Assembly: GCA_035275105.1 (NCBI GenBank)
Contig: DATENL010000264.1
Span: 1 to 7,176, forward strand
DNA: 7,176 nucleotides
Direction: 5' to 3'
From: AC-37 sp035275105
GTDB lineage: Bacteria; Actinomycetota; Thermoleophilia; Solirubrobacterales; Thermoleophilaceae
Shown here: in pieces, positions 1-5,708 of the stretch
How the letters are laid out: every line of letters begins with the position of its first letter
Position numbering within the stretch: the stretch's first letter is position 1
The notes under the pieces: model-generated
Seen by the model: only the letters and a program-made list of their open reading frames with translations
Database searches by the model: none
What the model was told of the DNA's origin: nothing
Program-made: the position numbers and the translations under genes

Positions 1-129
1 GGGCGCCGCCACCGGCGGCGGTGCGGGAGGGCGGGGCTCTACGGGCGCGAGCCCCGGCCCGTCGTCGCCGCACCCGAGCGCGCAGAGCGGGAGCGCGGCG
101 AGCGGCCACAGGAGGCGACGGGCGTTCAC
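1..129 (-). CDS. Probable lipoprotein, N-terminal fragment (cut by window edge)
   Basis: This is an open frame of 43 codons starting at a GTG and running off the left edge. The visible protein begins VNARRLLWPLAALPLCALGC, then GDDGPG and a Pro/Ala-rich stretch. The basic n-region (R4, R5), a hydrophobic segment (about residues 6-18) and a Cys20 preceded by A-L-G and followed by G-D-D are the layout of a lipoprotein signal peptide, with Cys20 the likely lipidated residue. The -4 residue is Cys, so the lipobox is not a textbook match. The Pro-rich stretch after it would be a flexible spacer from membrane to folded domain, whose nature is out of view. An alternative GTG lies one codon upstream (132). 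No Shine-Dalgarno site is seen. It lies 50 bp downstream of the large secreted protein gene on the same strand and shares a TTGACC element with it, so both may be expressed alike. Confidence 0.6.
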   Translation of the reverse strand, partial: MNARRLLWPLAALPLCALGCGDDGPGLAPVEPRPPAPPPVAAP

Positions 130-132
130 CAC

Positions 133-164
133 ATCACAGTGCCTGAGCACTCTGAGCGGGTCAA
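133..164 (-). promoter_or_regulatory. Candidate promoter for the lipoprotein gene (TTGACC, weak -10)
   Basis: On the minus strand GGCTTGACCCG (167 down to 157) holds TTGACC as a -35, 29 bases before the GTG at 129. The best -10-like hexamer, TGTGAT (138-133), is 20 bp away, longer than ideal. The case rests mainly on the identical 11-base element at the identical distance from the GTG of the next gene (2430-2440). The same bases can also form a small hairpin (156-160 with 166-170), which could be read as a weak terminator of the upstream gene. Confidence 0.3.
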
Positions 165-179
165 GCCCGCGAGGCTCGG

Positions 180-2402
180 CTAGGGCTTGGGCTTCTTGAC
201 CGTCAGCGTCGTGCTGGCCGTCCTCTTGACCGCGCCCTTCGACAGCACCAGCGTCGCCCCGAGCGGGACCTGACCCTTCTGCTTCAGCTTCGCGAAGACC
301 CCGGCCTTGAGGTGGACCGTCACCGTCTTGGTCGACTGCTTGGCGATCTGGAACTTCAGGTGACCGACGACGTTGCCCGCGTTTCGCAGCGTCAGATCGC
401 CCGCCGCCGCGAGCGGGTTGGGGTTGCGAACCGGCACCTCGAGGTCGCCCGCCTTGGTCGCGTTCAGCGTGGTCTTCGTGAACCTGCCGCGCTCGACCGG
501 CTCGCGCGGCACGCTCACCGGGTTGGTGAGGGCCGAGCCACTGCCCGCCTCGTTCGTCACGGTCACGCGGCACCTGAGCTTGTGGCCCTGGTCCGCGGCG
601 GTGGGCTTGCGCGACGGCGCGATCGCTCCCGTGATCGGCACGCCGTCCCGGAGCCAGCGGTAGGCGAACGTCGTGTTGCTCGAGGGCGAAGCCCAGACCC
701 CGATGATGCAGGTCAGCGCCCTGCCGACCCTCGGCGCGCCCGAGATCGACGGCTTCGTGGTGTTGACCGGCGGCCCGAGCAGCGTCACGCTGGTCGAGTT
801 CTGGAGGACGGCGTGGTTCTGGCCCACGAAGGTCTTGCCAGCGAAGCTGCCCGTCACCTGCTGAGCGACCAGGATCTGGAAGAACCCGGGCTGAGCCCCG
901 GTCGTGGTGACCTTGAGCGTGCCGCCCAGCACCGCGTTGCCCGTCACCCCGAGGCGGTCGAATCCCGTCCCGGGATCTGAACCCTGGACCTCGACGTCGA
1001 GCGTTCCGCCGGCGGCCTGCGTGTAGTCGCCCTGAATCGTGAGCACGCCGGGCGAGTGGCCGGGCTGCACCGTGCCGCCGTTGTTGGTGAGAGAGGCCTC
1101 GACCGTGCCGGTGCCCTTGAAGGTCCCGCCGTTCACCGTGTAGGCGGCACCGGGCTCGCCGAGGACGCCGTCCACGGTGACCGTACCCCCGGTCTGGGTC
1201 AGATCGGACATCCCGAACGCGCCCGAGGAGCTGACCGTGAAGTCGCCGGACGTCGTCAGGTGGAGCTGGCTGGCGTCGAGCTCGGACGCGGTATTCGAGG
1301 TGGTGACGGAGAACGTGCCCTGGTTGTCGATGGTTCCACCGAACCTCCGGAAGCCCCCCGCACCGGTCGGCGTGGCGATCGTGCCGGTGTTCGTGAGCGT
1401 CCCGTTGGACGCCCGCAGGAACGAGCCGTGACCATTGTCGGCATTGATGAGGTTGATCGTCCCCTGGTTGGTGGCCGGTCCGGAGTTTGTGACGACGGTG
1501 TTGTCGGTGGCGGTGCCCTCGATGTTCAGCGTGACGTTCGGGCCGACTCCCGAGCCCAACGTGCTGTCGTGCATCGTGAACGTGCCGGTTCCGCTCGAGG
1601 GGGCGAGCGTGCCGCCCTCGACCACCGGCTGCCTGCTGCCGGTGACCGTGCCACCGGTCATGGTCAGGGATCCCGCGACCGTCATGCGCCCGTCGGCCCC
1701 GAGGTCCGTGCTGCCGCCGCCCTGCAGGTAGCTGCCGGCGATCGCCAGCGTGCGGCTGTTGCCGATCGTCACGTCGCCCCCGGCGTTCTCGAGCACGTTC
1801 GCCCCGCAGGTCTGGGTGAGCGGTACCGTCGCGTCGACCCCGACGGCGAGGTCGCCCTGGTTCTTGACGTTCCCGCCGAGGATGCGCGCGAGCCCGGGGG
1901 TCCCGCCCGTCTCGATCCTGCCGCCGTTCGTGAGCGGGGAGCCGGCGCAGATGCTGCCGTTGTTGCCAGCGCCGGTCGCCTGGAGCGAGACCACGCCGTT
2001 CAGGCCGACGTCGCTCGCGGACCCGGCGCCCCCGGCGAGCGTGAGGCTCGCGTTCCTGTCGGCGGCGTCGGCTTCGGCGCCCTGGATCAGGAGCGTCTGG
2101 GTCCCGGAGAGGCCTCCGAAGTGGAGCTCCTTGGCCGTGGCGGTCGCGTTGCCGAGGTCGCCGTCGAAGGCCCTGATCTCGACCTGGTAGGTGCCGGCGA
2201 GCTGGATGCAGGCGACGTCGTTCGAGTCAGGTACCCCGCTGTCCCAGTTCGAGGGGATGGTCCAGCGGCCGCCGCTCGCGTTGGTCCAGCTCGTCGTACA
2301 CGCGGCGGCGTGGGCCTGCGGCGCGCCGATCAGCAGCACGGCCGTCGCCGCGGCTGCCAGCACACCCCACAGAGGCGCTCGGCGCGCCGCAAGCGAGTCC
2401 AC
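180..2402 (-). CDS. Large secreted beta-repeat protein with autotransporter-passenger-like body and Ig-like domain
   Basis: This encodes 740 residues from a GTG at 2402. The frame stays open to 2609, but that part overlaps the dehydrogenase gene and is Arg-rich without a signal. From the GTG a clear Sec signal appears: R7-R8, a hydrophobic core (about 11-26), then A-H-A with cleavage likely after Ala32. Residues 33-435 are Gly/Thr/Asn-rich with many short T-x-G-G-T and N-x-G-T strands, consistent with a right-handed beta-helix. An early W-x-x-P-S-N-W-D-S-G-V-P motif is typical of secreted passenger-like proteins. Residues about 440-500 carry the passenger-associated pattern PGHSPGVLTIQGDYTQ, then GTLDVEV and FDRLGVTG. 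Residues about 545-631 form an Ig-like domain (Cys565 and Cys611, YRWLRDGVPITGA). Residues 637-740 are a Lys-rich beta domain. There is no LPxTG motif, C-terminal membrane helix or beta-barrel, so it is probably released or held non-covalently at the surface. Its ligand and role are unknown; adhesion or matrix function is only a guess. Confidence 0.8.
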   Translation of the reverse strand: MDSLAARRAPLWGVLAAAATAVLLIGAPQAHAAACTTSWTNASGGRWTIPSNWDSGVPDSNDVACIQLAGTYQVEIRAFDGDLGNATATAKELHFGGLSGTQTLLIQGAEADAADRNASLTLAGGAGSASDVGLNGVVSLQATGAGNNGSICAGSPLTNGGRIETGGTPGLARILGGNVKNQGDLAVGVDATVPLTQTCGANVLENAGGDVTIGNSRTLAIAGSYLQGGGSTDLGADGRMTVAGSLTMTGGTVTGSRQPVVEGGTLAPSSGTGTFTMHDSTLGSGVGPNVTLNIEGTATDNTVVTNSGPATNQGTINLINADNGHGSFLRASNGTLTNTGTIATPTGAGGFRRFGGTIDNQGTFSVTTSNTASELDASQLHLTTSGDFTVSSSGAFGMSDLTQTGGTVTVDGVLGEPGAAYTVNGGTFKGTGTVEASLTNNGGTVQPGHSPGVLTIQGDYTQAAGGTLDVEVQGSDPGTGFDRLGVTGNAVLGGTLKVTTTGAQPGFFQILVAQQVTGSFAGKTFVGQNHAVLQNSTSVTLLGPPVNTTKPSISGAPRVGRALTCIIGVWASPSSNTTFAYRWLRDGVPITGAIAPSRKPTAADQGHKLRCRVTVTNEAGSGSALTNPVSVPREPVERGRFTKTTLNATKAGDLEVPVRNPNPLAAAGDLTLRNAGNVVGHLKFQIAKQSTKTVTVHLKAGVFAKLKQKGQVPLGATLVLSKGAVKRTASTTLTVKKPKP

Positions 2403-2408
2403 CCGTGC

Positions 2409-2437
2409 ATTAGAACGGGCGCCGGTGGTCGGGTCAA
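2409..2437 (-). promoter_or_regulatory. Sigma70-type promoter giving a leaderless transcript
   Basis: Minus-strand TTGACC (2437-2432) and TCTAAT (2414-2409) each match the consensus at 5 of 6 bases and are exactly 17 bp apart. The -10 ends six bases before the GTG at 2402, so transcription should begin at or within a base or two of the start codon. No Shine-Dalgarno site exists upstream, which agrees with leaderless translation, common in actinobacteria. The -35 overlaps the stop codon of the upstream dehydrogenase (2434-2436), so the large secreted protein would be an independent unit. Confidence 0.65.
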
Positions 2438-3264
2438 GCCGGACTGGCGCGCAGGCCCACCAGCTCGGCGCTGCGATCCCACAGAGCGGCGGCCAGCGCG
2501 GCGTCCTGCGACTGGGCGCTCGCGCGGCCGGGAGCACAGCCCTCGAAGTAGCGGCCCGACACCTCCGCCGCCTCCGGCGACGACGCCAGCCACACCAGCG
2601 TCTCGGCACCCGTCCTCGGCGACCCCAGCACCGGAGCGGCCACCAGCGCGCCGATCCGCAGCAGCGGGTTCGCGCGGCGCGTGAGGCGGGTGCGGATCAC
2701 GCCCGGGTGGAAGCAGTTGGCCACGACTCCGCTGCCCCGAAGACGGCGCGCGAGCTCGCGCGTGAAGAGGACGTTCGCGAGCTTCGAGCCCGAGTAGGCG
2801 CGCATCCCCGCCCAGCGCCGCTCGAGCTGGAGGTCGTCGAGGTCGATCAGTCCGCCGGTGTGAGCCACCGAGCTGGTCGTGACCACGCGCGCCGGCGCCG
2901 ACTCGCGCAGCCGGTCGAGCAGCAGGTTCGTGAGCAGGAACGGGGCCAGGTGGTTGACCGCGAGCGTGAGCTCATGGCCGTCCTCGGTCAGCTGACGCCG
3001 CCGGGGCATGACCCCCGCGTTGTTGACGAGCACGTGGATGCGCCCGTGGCGAGCCAGGAGCTCGTCCGCGAGCCGCCGGACCTCGGCGAGCGATGCGAGG
3101 TCCGCCCCCACTCCCTCGGTCCCCACGGCGCGCGCGACCTTCGCGAGCCGGCGCTCGTCGCGTCCGACCGGCACCACGGTCGCGCCCCGGCGAGCGAGCT
3201 CGGTCGCGCCAGCGGCCCCGATCCCGGAGCTCGCGCCCGTGATCACGACGATCCTGCCCTCCAT
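2434..3264 (-). CDS. Short-chain dehydrogenase/reductase (SDR), retinol dehydrogenase/WWOX-like
   Basis: This is an NAD(P)-dependent oxidoreductase of 276 residues with the classical SDR fold. Visible motifs are the cofactor loop TGASSGIG (9-16), an acidic residue in GADLAS (D55), NNAG (81-84), the active-site Asn104 in VNHLAPF, the catalytic Ser in VVTTSSVAH (131/132), and YSGSK with Tyr157 and Lys161. HPGVIRTRL (186-194) follows, as in the retinol dehydrogenase-like and WW-oxidoreductase-like branch. GRDERR after the second strand suggests NADP(H) preference. The substrate cannot be told from sequence; bacterial members act on varied alcohols, aldehydes and ketones. I chose ATG 3264 over GTG 3282 because it places the glycine motif at the usual distance from the N-terminus and avoids overlap with the divergent gene at 3276. 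GGAG lies one base before this ATG, too close to be a good ribosome site. Confidence 0.9.
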   Translation of the reverse strand: MEGRIVVITGASSGIGAAGATELARRGATVVPVGRDERRLAKVARAVGTEGVGADLASLAEVRRLADELLARHGRIHVLVNNAGVMPRRRQLTEDGHELTLAVNHLAPFLLTNLLLDRLRESAPARVVTTSSVAHTGGLIDLDDLQLERRWAGMRAYSGSKLANVLFTRELARRLRGSGVVANCFHPGVIRTRLTRRANPLLRIGALVAAPVLGSPRTGAETLVWLASSPEAAEVSGRYFEGCAPGRASAQSQDAALAAALWDRSAELVGLRASPA

Positions 3265-3267
3265 ACT
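3239..3267 (+). promoter_or_regulatory. Weak candidate promoter for the NTF2-like gene
   Basis: CATACT (3262-3267), a 4 of 6 match to a -10, ends eight bases before the ATG at 3276. GTGATC (3239-3244) stands 17 bp upstream as a poor -35. There is no Shine-Dalgarno sequence, so a nearly leaderless mRNA is the simplest reading. The element lies inside the 5' end of the divergent dehydrogenase gene, so the two transcription starts would interfere or overlap. Confidence 0.25.
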
Positions 3268-3275
3268 CCACGACG

Positions 3276-3674
3276 ATGGCACAGGACCCGCGCGGCAACG
3301 CCGACGACGTCCGGCGCGCCCACGAGCACTTCGGCCGGACCGGCGAGCCGCTCTGGGAGATCAACGACCCGGAGATCGAGGTCTACGACCACGACATCCC
3401 CGACGCCCGGAATCCCTACCGCGGGAACGAGGGCGTCAGGCGGTGGCTGGCCCTCTTCGCGGAGAGCTGGGACAGCTACGCGATGGGCCCCCCGGAGATC
3501 CTTGACATGGGCGATCGGGTCGTATCGCTGTTTCGCATCAACGCGATCGGCGCCGGCAGCGGCGTGAAGGTCGAACGCGGCGACGCGATGGTCTGGACGT
3601 TCCGCGACCGCAGGTTGGTGCGACTCGACTACTTCAACGACCAGCGCCAGGCGCTCGAGTCGGTGGGCCGCTAG
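3276..3674 (+). CDS. NTF2-like / SnoaL-like family protein
   Basis: This 132-residue cytosolic protein with no signal or membrane segment is the only plus-strand gene here. The order of elements is that of the NTF2/SnoaL cone fold: an N-terminal helix (VRRAHEHFGRTGEPLWEIN, about 12-30), a strand with H-D (EVYDHDIPD, 35-43), a helix after a small turn (GNEGVRRWLALFAESW, 50-65), and strands RVVSLFRINAIG (81-92), KVERGDAMVWTFRD (98-111) and RLVRLDYFND (113-122). Length and the ending, where strand six is followed by a short helix, fit the family. Members range from polyketide cyclases and isomerases to small-ligand binders, so the reaction is not assigned. It starts 11 bp from the divergent dehydrogenase ATG, and its stop shares the four bases CTAG with the convergent reductase gene. 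No ribosome site is visible before the ATG. Confidence 0.85.
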   Translation: MAQDPRGNADDVRRAHEHFGRTGEPLWEINDPEIEVYDHDIPDARNPYRGNEGVRRWLALFAESWDSYAMGPPEILDMGDRVVSLFRINAIGAGSGVKVERGDAMVWTFRDRRLVRLDYFNDQRQALESVGR

Positions 3675-4315
3675 CCGCGCACGACCCCGATGTTGAACGC
3701 GGGCGTTCCGGTGGCGCCCATCAGGCGGAGCCAGAGCGGCAGGTACATCTCGGCGCCGCGCGCCGCGTCGATGCCGCCGAGGTCGATCACCGACTCGGCC
3801 GGCCAGCCGAAGTCGCCCAGGAGCCGCGTGGCCTCCTCCTTCGCCGCGGCGTCGTCTCCGCAGACGAAGATGTTCGAGCCCGCGATCCCGCTGACCATCA
3901 CGGCCGCGTTGACCGTGTTCAGGGTCTTCACCACGCGCGCGTCGGGGAACTCGCGCTGGATCTGCTCGCCGAGCGAGTCGTCGTTGCAGACCGACAGCGT
4001 GGGCGGCATCCCCCCCGAGAAGTCGAGTGGGTTCGCGACGTCCACCAGGACCTTCCCGCGCAGCTCCTCGGCGCCGGCGGCCCTCAGCGCGTCGAGCGAC
4101 GCCGTGCCCGCGGTGCAGTTGAAGACCAGCTCGCCGTGCGCCGCCGCGTCGGCGAAGCTGCCCTCGGCCGCCCCATCGCCGGCGCCGGACGCCCACTCGA
4201 CCGCCTTCTCGCTCCCGGCCGACCGCGCGCCCATGGTCACCTCGTGCCCCAGCTCCACGAGCTTCGTGGCGATCGTCTGGCCGACCACGCCGGTCCCGAG
4301 CACACCGATCCGCAC
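3671..4315 (-). CDS. F420-dependent NADP-reductase-like Rossmann protein (COG2085 type)
   Basis: This 214-residue protein has one N-terminal Rossmann domain: RIGVLGTGVVGQTIA with GTGVVG at 7-12, then GARS (29-32) after the second strand, a position where Ser/Arg favour the NADP phosphate. Further marks are NCTAG (66-70), VDVANPLDF (91-99) and the family signature VVKTLNTVNAAVM (128-140). Archaeal Fno and its bacterial relatives pass hydride between F420 and NADP; many bacterial members have other or unknown partners. Use of F420 is therefore an inference, although actinobacteria commonly make it. I preferred GTG 4315 to the ATG at 4390, because the extra 25 residues have no family match and would lie within the terminator-like hairpin of the upstream operon. 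No Shine-Dalgarno site is seen. The gene converges on the NTF2-like gene, the two stops overlapping on CTAG. Confidence 0.82.
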   Translation of the reverse strand: MRIGVLGTGVVGQTIATKLVELGHEVTMGARSAGSEKAVEWASGAGDGAAEGSFADAAAHGELVFNCTAGTASLDALRAAGAEELRGKVLVDVANPLDFSGGMPPTLSVCNDDSLGEQIQREFPDARVVKTLNTVNAAVMVSGIAGSNIFVCGDDAAAKEEATRLLGDFGWPAESVIDLGGIDAARGAEMYLPLWLRLMGATGTPAFNIGVVRG

Positions 4316-4324
4316 GGACGAAAC

Positions 4325-4330
4325 GCTATA
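4325..4330 (-). promoter_or_regulatory. Weak -10-like element upstream of the reductase gene
   Basis: TATAGC on the minus strand stands out in a GC-rich gap and ends nine bases before the GTG at 4315, so a leaderless or nearly leaderless start is possible. No recognisable -35 lies 16-18 bp upstream. A second possibility further up is GTTAAG (4426-4421) and GGGTAT (4402-4397), spaced 18 bp, loosely like an alternative SigB/SigF-type promoter; that match is also weak. Confidence 0.25.
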
Positions 4331-4369
4331 GAAGTCCGGGACCCATGCGGCCGAACAGGAGACCCCCCG

Positions 4370-4418
4370 AAGATAAGAACCCCGCTCCATGCGTCGATAC
4401 CCGTCGGGAGCCGCGGGG
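4370..4418 (-). terminator. Terminator-like hairpin with T-rich tract, end of the crcB transcript
   Basis: Read on the minus strand, CCCCGC (4418-4413) pairs with GCGGGG (4385-4380) and is followed at once by TTCTTATCTT (4379-4370), the most T-rich stretch in this neighbourhood. The 27-base loop is long but holds a small inner inverted repeat, CCCGACGGG. It lies about 60-105 bases after the crcB stop, with the next same-strand gene starting only at 4315, so it is well placed to end the atp-YbjN-crcB transcript. Confidence 0.4.
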
Positions 4419-4475
4419 CGCTTAACGCAGTTTCCTTGACCAGCCGCGTCCGCGCGAAGTCGGGCGTGTGACCGG

Positions 4476-4832
4476 CTACGCGAGCCTGCGCCCGAGCGCG
4501 TAGCCGGCCGCCGCGGCGGCGACCCCGCCCACGACGGACGCGGCCAGGTAGCCGAACGCGCGGCCCGGCTCGCCGGCGTCGACGTCGAGCACGACCTGCA
4601 CCGAGAACGTCGAGAAGGTGGTGAAGCCGCCGAGGAACCCGACGCCGAGCGCCTCGCGCATGTCGCGGTCGAACCAGTGCTCGGCCACGAGCAGCCCGAG
4701 CAGGAACGAGCCGACGACGTTGATCCCGACCGTGGACCAGATCAGCGCGTCGGTGTGGAGCGTGAGCCGCGAGATCCCGTAGCGCGCGAGGACGCCCAGG
4801 ACACCGCCGGCCGCTACGAGGAGGGTCGCCAT
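4476..4832 (-). CDS. crcB: Fluoride ion channel CrcB (Fluc)
   Basis: This 118-residue membrane protein of the Fluc family exports fluoride as an antiparallel dual-topology dimer. There are four predicted membrane segments (about 2-22, 30-52, 61-84 and 93-115). Family marks are GGVLGVLARYGIS (9-21, with Arg17), a polar TM2 with Asn38 in GINVVGSFLLG, and GFLGGFTTFSTFS (65-77), where TTFSTF holds the two pore-lining phenylalanines (Phe73, Phe76). The length is normal for the family. The ATG at 4832 is supported by the conserved N-terminus; GAGG lies one base upstream of it, inside the preceding gene. It overlaps that YbjN-family gene by 19 bp, implying translational coupling. A single copy is seen here; if no second crcB lies elsewhere, a homodimer is expected. 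No fluoride riboswitch was recognised, and the gene seems to ride on an upstream transcript. Confidence 0.93.
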   Translation of the reverse strand: MATLLVAAGGVLGVLARYGISRLTLHTDALIWSTVGINVVGSFLLGLLVAEHWFDRDMREALGVGFLGGFTTFSTFSVQVVLDVDAGEPGRAFGYLAASVVGGVAAAAAGYALGRRLA

Positions 4833-5239
4833 GCCTCGGCGAGCTCGTCGAGGCGCCGCGACAGGCGCGTGGCGTCGCCGAGCATTCGCTCCACCCGGTC
4901 GCGCGTCACGTCCGCCGCCTCCACGCGAGCGGAGAGCACCAGCAGGTTTGCGTCGCGGCCCGCGACCGCGCCGTAGGCCGCACCCGTCGCCTCGACGTTG
5001 AGCTGGAGCAGCGCGTGCATCAGCTCGGCCTCCTCGGCCAGCGGGCCCGTGATCGAGCGGATCGTCTGGAGCGCCACGAGGTCGCCGTTCTCGCGGTCCA
5101 CCACGAGCATGAACGGCCCCGCCTCGGTCTCGATCCGCCAGTCGCCGTCGCCGTCGAGCTCGGGCTCGATCCCGAGCTCGGCGAGGATCCGGTCGACCTC
5201 GCCGTGCAGACCGGGGCGGGCCTCGCTCACGACCCGCAC
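4814..5239 (-). CDS. YbjN-domain (type III secretion chaperone-like fold) protein
   Basis: This 141-residue soluble protein has no signal peptide. The pattern matches the YbjN family: a first helix VDRILAELGIEPELD (15-29), the G-D-W-R strand (32-35) in a beta hairpin with GPFMLVVDRENGDLVALQTI (41-60), a helix EEAELMHALLQLNVEATGAAYG (69-90) with the typical LLxLN, strands with RDANLLVLSARV (95-106), and a C-terminal charged helix (110-137). These proteins share the fold of type III secretion chaperones but occur in bacteria without such systems; their biochemical role is not settled. The start is uncertain: GTG 5239 is used here, and a second GTG at 5230 fits equally well. Neither has a good ribosome site. 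The gene follows atpC after 49 bp filled by two palindromes and overlaps crcB by 19 bp. Confidence 0.75.
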   Translation of the reverse strand: MRVVSEARPGLHGEVDRILAELGIEPELDGDGDWRIETEAGPFMLVVDRENGDLVALQTIRSITGPLAEEAELMHALLQLNVEATGAAYGAVAGRDANLLVLSARVEAADVTRDRVERMLGDATRLSRRLDELAEAWRPSS

Positions 5240-5242
5240 GCA

Positions 5243-5287
5243 ACAGGGGGCCAGGCCACCTGTTGCACAGGGGGCCTGGCCCCCTGT
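5243..5287. repeat. Two tandem near-identical palindromes (21 bp each, 24-bp period)
   Basis: Copy A spans 5243-5263 and copy B 5267-5287; they match at 19 of 21 bases. Copy B is a perfect inverted repeat with 10-bp arms (ACAGGGGGCC) around one central base. Copy A has one mismatched pair, but its pairing extends two more bases outward (5241-5265). They fill the gap between atpC (stop at 5289) and the YbjN-family start. In RNA each would form a very stable hairpin right after the atpC stop codon. No T-tract follows in either direction, so an intrinsic terminator is not supported; an mRNA-stabilising or attenuating hairpin, or a dispersed REP-like element, is more likely. Confidence 0.85.
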
Positions 5288-5288
5288 C

Positions 5289-5699
5289 TCACCCGCCGGC
5301 GATCTCCAGGAACGCCTCGTAGCGGCGCACGTTGCGTTCCGCGTGCTCGCGCTCCTGCGAGCCCTCCTCGGCCTGCTCGAGCGCGTCCTGCGCCTCCTTG
5401 AGCTTCGCCTGGAGATCGGAGCTGTTCAGGCTGCCGGGGTCTTCGGCCTCCTCGACCAGGACGAGGGCGCTGTTGTCCACCACCTGGAGGTAGCCCTCGC
5501 CCTGGGCGAGTCGCACGACGTCGGAGTCCGACTTGTAGAGCCTGAGCTCGGTCGGCTCGAGGATCGCCATCAGCGGCGCGTGGTTCGCGAGGATGCCGAT
5601 CGACCCGACGCCCGTACGCGTCGAGACCATCTCCACCTCGTCGTCGAAGACCTGACCCTCGGGGGTCAGGACCTCGGCCCTGAACTTGTTCCGCGCCAC
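5289..5699 (-). CDS. atpC: F1Fo ATP synthase epsilon subunit
   Basis: This 136-residue subunit belongs to the F1 central stalk; it contacts gamma and the c-ring and can inhibit ATP hydrolysis through its C-terminal helices. The N-terminal beta sandwich (about 1-85) carries EVLTPEGQVFDDEVEMVS (9-26), the signature GSIGILANHAPLMAIL (32-47) and QGEGYLQVVDNSALVLVE (66-83). Residues 93-133 are the two-helix hairpin. The second helix (AERNVRRYEAF) has no clear I/L-D-x-x-R-A ATP-binding motif like that of the Bacillus PS3 subunit. Length is normal. The start is a GTG at 5699, nine codon-free bases after the atpD stop, so translation is probably coupled; no strong Shine-Dalgarno site is seen. Gene order beta then epsilon is the usual end of a bacterial atp operon. 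Confidence 0.95.
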   Translation of the reverse strand: MARNKFRAEVLTPEGQVFDDEVEMVSTRTGVGSIGILANHAPLMAILEPTELRLYKSDSDVVRLAQGEGYLQVVDNSALVLVEEAEDPGSLNSSDLQAKLKEAQDALEQAEEGSQEREHAERNVRRYEAFLEIAGG

Positions 5700-5708
5700 T
5701 CGGCTCGC

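Noticed and set aside
156..170. Small hairpin (GCGGG/CCCGC) as terminator after the large secreted-protein gene
   Set aside because: Only five pairs, no T-tract, and the same bases are better explained as the TTGACC element shared with the other secreted-protein gene.
2403..2609. N-terminal 69-codon extension of the large secreted protein
   Set aside because: It overlaps the dehydrogenase gene, is Arg-rich, would bury the signal peptide, and lies upstream of a good leaderless promoter.
1056..2684. A 542-codon open frame on the plus strand, and a 458-codon one at 2191-3567
   Set aside because: They lie antisense to the secreted-protein and dehydrogenase genes, are rich in Arg, Gly, Val and Ala without domain motifs, and arise because GC-rich codons leave few stops on the opposite strand.
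4316..4475. tRNA gene or fluoride riboswitch in the gap between crcB and the reductase gene
   Set aside because: No cloverleaf arms or riboswitch core could be found, and the gap is downstream rather than upstream of crcB.
5243..5287. Rho-independent terminator of the atp operon
   Set aside because: The hairpins are strong, but no T-tract follows in either direction; kept only as palindromic repeats.
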